Of a stretch of 34,120 bases of DNA, positions 28,075 to 34,120 are shown in pieces. Position 1 is the stretch's first letter; every line of letters starts with the position of its first letter. The stretch spans positions 1 through 34,120 of the forward strand of contig NZ_KE992856.1 in NCBI RefSeq assembly GCF_000466485.1, read 5' to 3'. Origin of the DNA: [Clostridium] symbiosum ATCC 14940. Its GTDB lineage: Bacteria; Bacillota; Clostridia; Lachnospirales; Lachnospiraceae. The notes below the pieces were generated by a model. That model saw only the letters and a program-made list of their open reading frames with translations, had not been told where the DNA came from and searched no databases. The position numbers and the translations under genes are program-made.

Positions 28075-28305
28075 ATGAAGGAGACGTGTGGTTACTGTGA
28101 TTTAAACGAAACCGGAACTTATGCAGGGAGTGGTTTTTTATGGGGCAGAGATTTAACCGGAGAATACGACGGAGAGTTTAATATCGTAAAATCAAAGCAT
28201 AACGGAAAGCATTATTTAAAGTATGCGGATGATGAATCTGAAAATACATCAGAAATTATATTATTTTGTCCTATGTGTGGAAGAAAATTGGATGAAGAAA
28301 ATTGA
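28075..28305 (+). CDS. Zinc-ribbon-like phage protein
   Basis: This 76-aa protein has an N-terminal CGYCD and a C-terminal CPMCGRKL knuckle that together can bind one zinc. The centre (FNIVKSKHNGKHYLKYADDE) is a beta hairpin. Small proteins ending CPMCGRKL are frequent in Firmicute phages, role unknown. It starts behind GAAAGGAGAATAGTTTG. Confidence 0.65.
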   Translation: MKETCGYCDLNETGTYAGSGFLWGRDLTGEYDGEFNIVKSKHNGKHYLKYADDESENTSEIILFCPMCGRKLDEEN

Positions 28306-28327
28306 CAATTTTATGAAGGAGAAACGA

Positions 28328-28390
28328 ATGAAATTAATTGAACTTGTATGTAGCTGTACAAATGAAAGCAGTGATTATTTAGCGCAGTAG
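28328..28390 (+). CDS. Tiny ORF, probably a truncated gene
   Basis: A 20-codon frame (MKLIELVCSCTNESSDYLAQ) follows GAAGGAGAAACGA. The start looks like that of a longer phage protein cut short. It follows a partial junction repeat. Real expression is uncertain. Confidence 0.3.
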   Translation: MKLIELVCSCTNESSDYLAQ

Positions 28391-28402
28391 GAAGGTGAGA
28401 AC

Positions 28403-28765
28403 ATGTTGGAATTGGTACCGGTAAGCCTGAAAGAAGCAAACGCATTTGTGGCTCGTTACCATCGTCACCATAAGCCGGTTGTAGGACATAAGTTTTCTGT
28501 GGCCGCCGCTGTCAATGGGGAGATTACAGACGGTACACATAATGCCTGTAGCTTTTTGTATGCGGCCGCCTGGCGCGCTGCCCGGAACATGGGTTATAAA
28601 CGGCTGGTGACATACATACTGGACACGGAGACGGGAGGCAGCCTGCGGGCTGCCGGGTGGAGGTGCATCGGAGAAGCTGGTGGTAAGCGGTGGACAGGAT
28701 TACGACGACCGGAGGTGGATTTGTACCCGGCGCAAATGAAAATGAGATTCGAGGTGACAAAATGA
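28403..28765 (+). CDS. XF1762-like phage protein with internal deletion
   Basis: This 120-aa protein starts MLELVPVSLKEANAFVARYH RHHKP and ends with SLRAAGWRCIGEAGGKRWTG and a YPAQMK tail. These parts match, from memory, a phage family (XF1762-like, GNAT-related) of about 145-150 residues. In that family a central stretch of roughly 25 residues with VGRPVAR and a following strand lies before the DGT-x-NACS motif. Here AAAVNGEI runs straight into TDGTHNACSF, so that stretch is missing without breaking the frame. The protein may be inactive. It overlaps the methylase gene by ATGA. Confidence 0.65.
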   Translation: MLELVPVSLKEANAFVARYHRHHKPVVGHKFSVAAAVNGEITDGTHNACSFLYAAAWRAARNMGYKRLVTYILDTETGGSLRAAGWRCIGEAGGKRWTGLRRPEVDLYPAQMKMRFEVTK

Positions 28766-29553
28766 AATGTGTGCTGAAATATCCAGGAGCCAAAAACCGC
28801 ATAGCAAATTGGATTTGCGAATACATACCAGAACACGAAGTATACCTGGAACCATACTTCGGCAGCGGAGCGGTATTTTTCTCTAAATTTCCGGCCAGAA
28901 TCGAAACATTGAATGATCTAGATGGCAATGTAGTGAATTATTTCCAGGTAATCCGGGAGAATTGGGAGAAGCTGGCTGCCCAGCTGGAGATGACGCCATA
29001 CAGCAGAGAGGAATATTATCGGGCGTGTGAATACGACCCGAAGGAATCAGATCTGGAGAAAGCCAGAAAGTTTGCGGTTCGATGTTGGATGGGATTCGGA
29101 TGCAGCAATCTATATCGTAACGGGTTCCGGAGCAGCCAGCAACGGACAAGTCCACATACGACAGGTGAATGGAGAAGCCTTCCGGAAAGGCTACTGGCAG
29201 CCAGTGAACGTCTCAAAAACGCTCAAATTGAGAATCTTCCGGCCGCGGAACTGATTAGGCGGTATGATACGCCGGATGTGTTTCTATATGTCGATCCACC
29301 GTACCTGCACGGGACACGGAAAAATTATCTATATCACCATGAGATGAAGGACGCTGAACATATAGAACTGTTGGAATTGCTGGTGGAACATCCGGGTAAG
29401 GTGATGTTATCTGGTTATGACAATGACCTATATAACGGAATGCTTCAGGGATGGCGCAAGGTCCAGAAAAGGACACAGGCGGAAGCAGGAATAATGAGAA
29501 CGGAAACACTATGGATGAATTATGAGATTGGTCAAATGAAGTTATTCAGTTAA
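28762..29553 (+). CDS. dam: Orphan DNA adenine methylase (D12 class)
   Basis: This 263-aa protein from the ATG at 28762 has the Dam/D12 order: KYPGAKNRI near the N-terminus, SAM motif LEPYFGSGAVFF, LNDLDGNVVNYF, the central recognition region with CWMGFGCSNLYRNGFRSS, catalytic DPPY in FLYVDPPYLHG, and MLSGYDN near the end. It methylates adenine N6 at a site not readable from sequence. It is not paired with an endonuclease. Phages often carry such enzymes to evade restriction or to time packaging. It ends inside a junction repeat. Confidence 0.9.
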   Translation: MKCVLKYPGAKNRIANWICEYIPEHEVYLEPYFGSGAVFFSKFPARIETLNDLDGNVVNYFQVIRENWEKLAAQLEMTPYSREEYYRACEYDPKESDLEKARKFAVRCWMGFGCSNLYRNGFRSSQQRTSPHTTGEWRSLPERLLAASERLKNAQIENLPAAELIRRYDTPDVFLYVDPPYLHGTRKNYLYHHEMKDAEHIELLELLVEHPGKVMLSGYDNDLYNGMLQGWRKVQKRTQAEAGIMRTETLWMNYEIGQMKLFS

Positions 29554-29584
29554 ATTGACATTTAACCAAGAAGGAGTGAGGCGA

Positions 29585-29956
29585 ACGAGTAAAACAGATT
29601 ACATAAAGGTATCAGAGCAGCGGCGCCGTCGGGCATCCGTCCAGGACGATATCTTAAAAGGACCACGGCCGGAGACTTGGTCGGCGCAGATGCCAGCGTA
29701 TTGTTACACAGTGCTGTGTTCGGTGGTGGAGCTGCGGGACAAACCGGACGTGAAGAAACATCCAGAGCGACAGGCACATCCCGAAGGCATCCGTCCGATG
29801 AAGGCGGAAAAACTCTGCATGTGCTGTCGGAAGCGCTGGTCACTGGATTGTGGCCGGGAACGGTGTGACTGCAAGGAGCAGGGGTATTTGTATGTGGTTG
29901 GGATATATATGCACCCAGTGATGGGAGGTGATACCGTTGGACAAGGAGATTCTTAG
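29585..29956 (+). CDS. Unknown Cys-containing phage protein, start codon unusual
   Basis: The frame reads TSKTDYIKVSEQRRRRASVQ and ends with a CMCCRKRW, CGRERCDCKEQ zinc-like cluster, about 123 aa. No ATG is available at the 5' end. An ACG at 29585 lies eight bases after AAGGAG, where ATG is expected. A GTG at 29576 is too close to that site and a TTG at 29555 has none. Either ACG is used or the start is mutated. The Cys-rich C-terminus suggests metal binding. It overlaps the late-regulator gene by about 20 bases. Confidence 0.5.
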   Translation, partial: TSKTDYIKVSEQRRRRASVQDDILKGPRPETWSAQMPAYCYTVLCSVVELRDKPDVKKHPERQAHPEGIRPMKAEKLCMCCRKRWSLDCGRERCDCKEQGYLYVVGIYMHPVMGGDTVGQGDS

Positions 29957-30362
29957 TCAGTATATAGATGCTTGTGAGTTAATTAAGGAGACGGAAAGGG
30001 ACATCCAAAGGTTGAGGCAACGGCGCAAGGTAATTCTTCGGGATTCTGTGAAAGGTTCCATGCATGAGTTCCCGTACGCAATGCAGAGTCATCATATTGA
30101 GGGATTGGCATATGCGACGGTGCAGACACCGGGGCTGTTAGATGACGAGGAGGAACTGCTGCAGGAACGGAGGGCAGCTGCAGCAGAGATTAAGGTACAG
30201 GTCGAGGCGTGGTTGAATACGGTTCCACAGCGGTTGCAGAGAATCATTCGGATGAAGTTCTTCGAAGAATTGACATGGGGTGAGGTAGCTGTAAGGATGG
30301 GGCGCAAGGCAACGGCAGATAGTGTGAGAATAGAATTCGACCGGTTTATGAAAGCATCGTAA
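29937..30362 (+). CDS. Late-gene transcription regulator (sigma region-4/RinA-like)
   Basis: This 141-aa protein starts at a TTG eight bases after GGAGG. The N-terminal half is a long charged helix (IKETERDIQRLRQRRKVILR). The C-terminal part has a sigma-region-4-like helix-turn-helix (RIIRMKFFEELTWGEVAVRM GRK and a recognition helix DSVRIEFDRF). Proteins of this kind sit at the end of the early region and switch on late genes in many Firmicute phages (RinA, ArpU and DUF1492 types). Three phased TTGTTC repeats and a promoter follow directly. Confidence 0.8.
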   Translation: MDKEILSQYIDACELIKETERDIQRLRQRRKVILRDSVKGSMHEFPYAMQSHHIEGLAYATVQTPGLLDDEEELLQERRAAAAEIKVQVEAWLNTVPQRLQRIIRMKFFEELTWGEVAVRMGRKATADSVRIEFDRFMKAS

Positions 30363-30366
30363 AGTT

Positions 30367-30409
30367 TGTTCGATTTGTTCACATTGTTCGTTTTGGAAAT
30401 GCTATAGTG
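30367..30409 (+). promoter_or_regulatory. Phage late promoter with three 9-bp-spaced repeats
   Basis: TTGTTC occurs at 30367-30372, 30376-30381 and 30385-30390, in exact 9-bp steps. A -10 box TATAGT follows at 30404-30409, 13 bp after the last repeat; no standard -35 at 17 bp is seen. The repeats are likely the binding sites of the regulator encoded just upstream. Confidence 0.6.
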
Positions 30410-30510
30410 TATTATGAAGCCAAAGGCCTTAAAGCCAGCGGCTCCCCTCCCCATACGGTCGCCAGTGTATAACAGCCTGGTGGCCGACTTGACCACGCAT
30501 TATGAACGTA

Positions 30511-30541
30511 CTCCGGTGTCCTTCGGGCCCGGGGTCTTTTT
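30511..30541 (+). terminator. Terminator in the late leader
   Basis: ACTCCGG and CCGGGGT pair around a TTCG-containing loop, and seven T residues follow at the end. Confidence 0.55.
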
Positions 30542-30543
30542 TT

Positions 30544-30612
30544 GGGAGCATCTCGCCAATGGCAGGTGGACAGGGTGGTGCCCTGGGTTCCGGTTCGATT
30601 CCGGATGCTGCT
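30544..30612 (+). tRNA. Degenerate tRNA-like element (possible GGT anticodon)
   Basis: GGGAGCA pairs with TGCTGCT with one mismatch. CGCC/GGTG forms a D arm. CAGG/CCTG gives an anticodon arm with loop GTGGTGC (GGT at the anticodon place). TCCGG/CCGGA with loop TTCGATT makes an excellent T arm. The variable region is short and position 37 is G, so this may be a decayed phage tRNA or a tRNA mimic. Confidence 0.35.
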
Positions 30613-30662
30613 GCTTTGCGAGAAAAAGTATAACCAGTTGAATAGTGGGAACACTCCCCTTT

Positions 30663-30698
30663 GGAAAGGCACCTGTCGTGAGATGGGTGCTTTTCTTC
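30663..30698 (+). terminator. Second terminator in the late leader
   Basis: AAAGGCACC and GGGTGCTTTT form a stem around TGTCGTGAGAT, followed by CTTC. It is a good intrinsic terminator despite a short T-run. Confidence 0.6.
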
Positions 30699-30844
30699 TA
30701 CTGGAATTTGTGGTAGGATGAAAGAATTGGAGGGAGCAAATAGCTTGAAACTACCAAAAATATAGGAAAGTGCAATAAGGCGCAGAAAGATGCTGAAAAA
30801 AGCAGAAAACCGTAAAAAATACGAATAAAAGTACTCACAACCTA

Positions 30845-30872
30845 TTGATTTTCGCATAAATTACGTTATAAT
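30845..30872 (+). promoter_or_regulatory. Promoter of the GNAT/antitoxin-like pair
   Basis: TTGATT (30845-30850) and TATAAT (30867-30872) are 16 bp apart. Just downstream, ATAGTTACGC and ATAGTTACAC are tandem near-repeats (30882-30901) that could bind the small upstream protein as an autoregulator. Confidence 0.6.
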
Positions 30873-30964
30873 AAAAATACATATAGTTACGCATAGTTAC
30901 ACGTAAGCGGGAAAAACTATATAACAAAACAAAGGCTGTGCCAACAATCTGGGAGGTGATATGT

Positions 30965-31138
30965 ATGGCAACGAGCAGCATCTTAAAAGATGTAACAATC
31001 AAAGAGCGACAACGTGCACATACATTCGTAAAGGCATTAAATGAAGCAGAAAACACGAGATTTGAGCATGTTACAATGAGCAGAAAGTGTTCAGAAATAA
31101 AAGGAGATAAAATCAAAGAGTTCTTTGGTAAACGTTAA
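30965..31138 (+). CDS. Small antitoxin-like partner of the GNAT protein
   Basis: This 57-aa protein starts at an ATG eight bases after GGAGG. It is basic and helical (ILKDVTIKERQRAHTFVKAL, then FEHVTMSRKCSEIKGDKI). A start of this length before a GNAT gene fits the layout of acetyltransferase toxin-antitoxin pairs, but I see no clear ribbon-helix-helix. The next gene begins 1 bp after its stop. The tandem repeats at its promoter suggest autoregulation. Partner role is inferred. Confidence 0.55.
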   Translation: MATSSILKDVTIKERQRAHTFVKALNEAENTRFEHVTMSRKCSEIKGDKIKEFFGKR

Positions 31139-31139
31139 A

Positions 31140-31745
31140 ATGGCAGAATTCGTTCAGATTAAATTAGATGATATGCTAAATCAATTAGGAGAGAATGAGG
31201 TGAAATCAATTCTCTCCTGTTTTATGTGTGATGATAATTTTGATGTACAGGATTTTATTCGAAATAAGGCGATTGAGTTTTCGCGACAGGGCTTGGCGAA
31301 GACAACCCTGGTATACTGGAAATCTGATGATGGAGAGGAAAAGTACCTCATAGGTTATTATGCTATTGCACCCAAATTTATACGTGTTTCACGTGATGCC
31401 GTTAGTAAAACGATGGCAAAGAAATTAAATAATCATGGAAGCTATGACGTTAACACAAGGGAGTATATAGTGCCAGCTCCATTAATTGCACAGTTAAGCA
31501 AGAATTATTCGGAAGGTAACGATACCTTGATTTATGGATGTGAACTGCTTCAGATGGCTGTAGACAAAATAAAGGAGATTCAAAACGAAATAGGCGGCCG
31601 TTTTATATTCTTGGAATCGGAAGACAGGGAAAAGCTTATTAATTTTTATAAAAACAATGGCTTTACCGCATTTGAAAAACGAAAAAAAGACAAAAATGAG
31701 ACCAGCACCGAATATCTTATCCGCTGGTTGCGATATTTAAAATGA
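31140..31745 (+). CDS. GNAT-family acetyltransferase
   Basis: This 201-aa protein starts at the ATG at 31140. The N-terminal half has an acyl-CoA-binding-type layout of beta strands (LVYWKSDDGEEKYLIGYYAI) and a basic stretch. PAPLIAQLSKNYSEGNDTLI, GCELLQMAVDKIKEIQNEIG and RFIFLESEDREKLINFYKNN GF match the motif A and B regions of GNAT proteins (FLESEDREKLINFYKNNGF is characteristic). Some prophage-borne GNAT proteins act as toxins by acetylating tRNA, others modify host targets. Its small co-transcribed partner supports a toxin-antitoxin view. It stands as an independent unit between the late promoter and terminase, with its own promoter and terminator. Confidence 0.75.
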   Translation: MAEFVQIKLDDMLNQLGENEVKSILSCFMCDDNFDVQDFIRNKAIEFSRQGLAKTTLVYWKSDDGEEKYLIGYYAIAPKFIRVSRDAVSKTMAKKLNNHGSYDVNTREYIVPAPLIAQLSKNYSEGNDTLIYGCELLQMAVDKIKEIQNEIGGRFIFLESEDREKLINFYKNNGFTAFEKRKKDKNETSTEYLIRWLRYLK

Positions 31746-31767
31746 ATTACATATGTCTACTGATAGT

Positions 31768-31797
31768 AGGAGAGCCACCAACCCGTGGCTCTTTTTC
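31768..31797 (+). terminator. Terminator of the GNAT operon
   Basis: AGAGCCAC (31771-31778) and GTGGCTCT (31785-31792) form an 8-bp stem followed by TTTTT. Confidence 0.85.
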
Positions 31798-32014
31798 TAT
31801 ACCCAAAACAAGGAGGTGGGTCTGCTGGTAAAGAAGGCAGGCTGAAATCGAAAGGCTTGGGAGCGGGGAGACTGGCCGCAGATCGCCTAAGGTACTACCA
31901 AGGGGGGAGGCCCTACGCGGGGCCGAGGAACGCGCGGTCTTTTTCTCTTTCAGAACAAATTTTTCAGGGTACTTCCTTCCTCTTTTGGAGGTGCTGGAAT
32001 GGAGGTGACAGAGG
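31798..32014. other. GC-rich region before terminase, possible cos region
   Basis: No gene is supported. The stretch contains GGCCCTACGCGGGGCC (31909-31924), a short hairpin, in a G-rich segment near AAGGGGGGAGG, then CGCGCGGTCTTTTTCTC. Lambda-type (GpA) terminases have their cos site just before the small-subunit gene, and this is the matching place. Only position and base composition support it. Confidence 0.3.
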
Positions 32015-32545
32015 GTGATAGTGAACCAAAAGGAGCTGGCCCAGTGTCTTGGCATCAGTTCCCGAAGAGTCCGGCAGTTAAGGGAAGAGGGCCTTTTTAA
32101 GCTGAGCCATGAAGGCCGTGGGTATGGCCTGGAAAAAAGCATTCAGGAGTACATTGAATATAAGGTGAATGCGGAAACGGGGCGCCGGGCATCTATCTCG
32201 AAAGAGGAAGTGCAGGCGGAACATGAAGAAGTGAAGAAACAAATCTCACTTTTGAAGCTTAGAAAGCTGCGGAGAGAACTCCATGAGGCAGCCGATGTCG
32301 AAGCATTCCTATCCGATATGTTGATTCGCTTTAAAAATCGGCTGTTGTCTCTGCCATCAAAACTTGCGATGCAGGTTATGGGAGAGGAGGATATCAATGC
32401 AGTAATTCTGATTATAAAGCGGGAACTAAATTCGGTCCTAGAAGAACTGTCCGCTTATGATCCGGAAGAGATTGACGGCCAGCAGGATGATGCAACTGAC
32501 GAAGTGTTGGACGAATACGAGGAGGATGAGGAGATGGATGGATGA
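32015..32545 (+). CDS. Terminase small subunit (Nu1-like)
   Basis: This 176-aa protein begins with a winged helix-turn-helix (VNQKELAQCLGISSRRVRQL REEG), as in phage terminase small subunits that bind cos DNA. A charged coiled-coil helix follows (QAEHEEVKKQISLLKLRKLR), then a helical bundle and a very acidic tail (DEYEEDEEMDG). A GTG at 32015 behind GGAGG is used here; a GTG at 32021 is possible. It overlaps the large subunit by ATGA. It recognises the packaging site and recruits the large subunit. Confidence 0.8.
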   Translation: MIVNQKELAQCLGISSRRVRQLREEGLFKLSHEGRGYGLEKSIQEYIEYKVNAETGRRASISKEEVQAEHEEVKKQISLLKLRKLRRELHEAADVEAFLSDMLIRFKNRLLSLPSKLAMQVMGEEDINAVILIIKRELNSVLEELSAYDPEEIDGQQDDATDEVLDEYEEDEEMDG

Positions 32546-34120
32546 CTCAAAGAAACAGAAACCGGAAGAAAACAAGAGCGCTGTTTCGCCGTGTCCTGTT
32601 AAAAACTTTGTCTGCCCAGGAAGAGCTGAAGGTTAGTGAATGGGCAGAGCGTTACCGGGTGTTGGATGAGAGCAGCAATCTGTCCGGCAAGTGGTCTAAT
32701 TCAGTCACCCCGTATTTGATTGGAATTATGGATGCTTTCAGCAGTCCGAATATCCGGGAAATTTATCTGTGTAAAGGGTCTCAGCTTGGAGGAACAGAAG
32801 CGCTGATTAATATGCTTGGCTATCTTATTACAGAGGAACCGGGCCCCACCATGATTGTTTACCCCTCTGATGACCTGGCAAAAGATATTTCAAATGATAA
32901 ATTAAAACCGGCTTTTCGTCTTATTCCTCAAATTAAAAAGCTCTTTTACGAAAATAGCTCGAAGGAATTAAGGTTAAAATTCAAGACGATGACAATTTAT
33001 CTGCGTGGCGCAGGTTCTCCGTCAAAGCTGGCATCCAAAGCAATCAAGTACCTGTTTTTTGACGAGATTGATAAGATGGGAGGCGCATCTAAAAAGGAGG
33101 CTTCTCCCTACAGTCTGGCAATGGAGCGAATCAAGACTTTTAAGTCTCAGAGTAAGGTTTATGCTTGTTCCACGCCGACTTTAAAAAACAATTATATCTG
33201 GCAGCTTCATGATAATGCGGATGAAGTACGGGAATACTTCGTTCCCTGCCCGGAATGTGGCGAAAAAATCCGTCTGGAGTTCAAGCAGATAAAATTTTGT
33301 GAGGACCCGGAAAAAATCATGTCGCCATATGAGCGGGCGCAGACAGCAAAATATATTTGTCCGGAATGCGGATGTGTCATTTTGGACAAGGATAAGTCCA
33401 AAATGCTGCGCGCAGGGGAATGGGAAATAGTTAAAAAAAGAGGCGTCGGAGAACCAAAAACAGTAGGATTTCGCATTAATTCACTCTACAGTATTTTCGT
33501 TACATGGGCAGAAGTGGCGGAAGAGTTTTTGAAATCCAAAGAGGATCCGGAAATGCTTCAGAACTTTGCCAACAGCTGGCTGGCAGAACCGTGGGAAGAC
33601 ACAAAGTTAAAGACATCGGCAGAACTGGTAATGGAACGGCAGACTGAGTATGGAGAACTAGAGGTGCCTGACTGGGCCGTTGAACTGACCGGAGGAGTCG
33701 ATGTTCAAGAGGCCAGCGTTTATTGGGTTATCCGAGCCTGGGGCGAACACTGGACCAGCCAGCTGATTGCCAGGGGGCAGGAAACCAATCTCTGGAAGAT
33801 AGATGAAATCATGAATCTTAATTATGCGAAGAGGGACGGCTCGAAACTGACGCCGTCCCTTGTTTTAGTCGACTCCGGCGACCAGACAGACATGGTTTAT
33901 GATTTTTGTGCAGATACCTCGGACTACACGCTACCGGCGAAGGGCGCAAGCAGGAAACTGGAGACGGACTATAAATACAGTGTGATTAATAAAGCCGGCT
34001 CCAAAGCCTGCGGCATCAACCTGGTCATTATCGACACGGCAAAATATAAGGACCGTATCGCCGCCAGGCTCCGGCGCGAGAATGGAACCGGCTCTTGGAT
34101 GGTCTTCTCCGGGATTGACG
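32542..34120 (+). CDS. Terminase large subunit, GpA type (partial)
   Basis: At least 526 codons are visible and the frame is open at the right edge. The start ATG overlaps the small-subunit stop. Features of GpA-type packaging motors: an adenine/Walker A-like region with YLCKGSQLGGTEALINMLGY, the Walker B FFDEIDKM, ACSTPTLKNN, a zinc-binding pair (CPECGEKI and CPECGCVI), then a nuclease part beginning TGGVDVQEASVYWVI with the later LVDSGDQTD. This enzyme cuts concatemeric phage DNA at cos and pumps it into the prohead. The lambda-like type suggests cohesive ends and a siphovirus morphology. Confidence 0.9.
   Translation, partial: MTQRNRNRKKTRALFRRVLLKTLSAQEELKVSEWAERYRVLDESSNLSGKWSNSVTPYLIGIMDAFSSPNIREIYLCKGSQLGGTEALINMLGYLITEEPGPTMIVYPSDDLAKDISNDKLKPAFRLIPQIKKLFYENSSKELRLKFKTMTIYLRGAGSPSKLASKAIKYLFFDEIDKMGGASKKEASPYSLAMERIKTFKSQSKVYACSTPTLKNNYIWQLHDNADEVREYFVPCPECGEKIRLEFKQIKFCEDPEKIMSPYERAQTAKYICPECGCVILDKDKSKMLRAGEWEIVKKRGVGEPKTVGFRINSLYSIFVTWAEVAEEFLKSKEDPEMLQNFANSWLAEPWEDTKLKTSAELVMERQTEYGELEVPDWAVELTGGVDVQEASVYWVIRAWGEHWTSQLIARGQETNLWKIDEIMNLNYAKRDGSKLTPSLVLVDSGDQTDMVYDFCADTSDYTLPAKGASRKLETDYKYSVINKAGSKACGINLVIIDTAKYKDRIAARLRRENGTGSWMVFSGID

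Larger units (their letters stand above)
25951..29572 (+). repeat. Recurring junction sequence between accessory genes
   Basis: A sequence close to AAATTGACATTTAGGAGG, containing the stop codon of one gene (TGA) and the ribosome-binding site of the next, recurs in the accessory block. Good copies: 25951-25968 (GATATTTAGGAGG), 26194-26214, 26700-26720, 27572-27590. Partial copies: about 26943, 28298 and 29551. It lies between unrelated small genes, so it is not explained by gene duplication. Confidence 0.7.
30410..30840 (+). other. Non-coding late leader with terminators and a tRNA-like fold
   Basis: No convincing gene lies here. The transcript from the late promoter meets a terminator at 30511-30541 (ACTCCGG/CCGGGGT with TCTTTTTTT), a tRNA-like fold at 30544-30612 and a second terminator at 30663-30698 (AAAGGCACC/GGGTGCTTTT). 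Two stop signals right after a late promoter would need antitermination, or they end a separate small RNA. Confidence 0.5.

Noticed and set aside
30414-30641. 75-aa plus-strand frame in the late leader
   Set aside because: It crosses a terminator and the tRNA-like fold, has no ribosome-binding site, and its composition is not protein-like.
31785-32018. 77-aa frame before the terminase small subunit
   Set aside because: It begins inside the GNAT terminator, is rich in Gly and Arg from G-rich DNA, and has no proper start site.
1-34120. Diversity-generating retroelement, retron or transposase
   Set aside because: No reverse-transcriptase or transposase motif was seen in any frame that could be read with confidence.

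Overview
The window looks like chromosome of a gut-type Firmicute, most likely a Clostridia/Lachnospiraceae relative. The reasons are strong GGAGG ribosome-binding sites, TTGACA/TATAAT promoters, an LPXTG/Cna-B surface locus, LexA boxes of the Bacillus/Clostridium type, and prophage genes of the kind common in that group. Two mobile elements flank a short chromosomal stretch that carries three tRNA genes (Thr-GGT, Ala-GGC, Leu-TAG).

Region A (about 1-10,410) is an AT-rich integrated plasmid-like element whose left end lies outside the window. It starts with a co-directional surface operon (229-4065): two secreted transglutaminase-like proteins, an unknown cytosolic protein, three small secreted proteins built from pieces of Cna-B domains (the last with an LPXTG-type anchor), and a small helix-turn-helix protein. 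The three Cna-B proteins look like a split, strand-swapped set: a tag-only anchored base, a tag-plus-catcher repeat unit, and a catcher-only cap. This suggests covalent assembly by intermolecular isopeptide bonds. On the other strand follow two unknown proteins and a tyrosine recombinase cut by an in-frame amber codon just before its catalytic tyrosine. Next come a 770-bp AT-rich origin-like region with a large hairpin, a coiled-coil protein, a Rep_3-TOPRIM fusion initiator, and a small upstream partner. At the right end is an integrase that lacks its first catalytic arginine. Its long leader RNA can form a pseudoknot near the start codon. The integrase abuts tRNA-Thr.

Region B (about 10,410-11,650) is ordinary chromosome: tRNA genes with promoters and terminators, and one small acidic ORF.

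Region C (about 11,650 to the right edge) is a higher-GC temperate prophage integrated next to tRNA-Leu. Order: integrase; a likely small RNA; a MORN-repeat lipoprotein; an immunity module with a repressor, an operator-overlapped divergent promoter pair and a LexA-box-flanked promoter driving a 35-aa protein; a Bro-N antirepressor that seems to start at AUA; a replication/recombination module (SbcC-like ATPase, Sak4-like recombinase, DUF669 protein, SF2 helicase, primase-helicase, iteron/hairpin origin, RusA). Then come about 5 kb of small accessory genes separated by a recurring junction sequence, including two orphan DNA methyltransferases and a pentapeptide-repeat protein. After these are a sigma-region-4-like late regulator with a repeat-bearing late promoter, a GNAT/antitoxin-like pair, and the small and large (GpA-type) terminase subunits. 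The large subunit runs off the window. Tail, head and lysis genes must lie to the right.

All family assignments come from reading motifs by eye. No database search was run.
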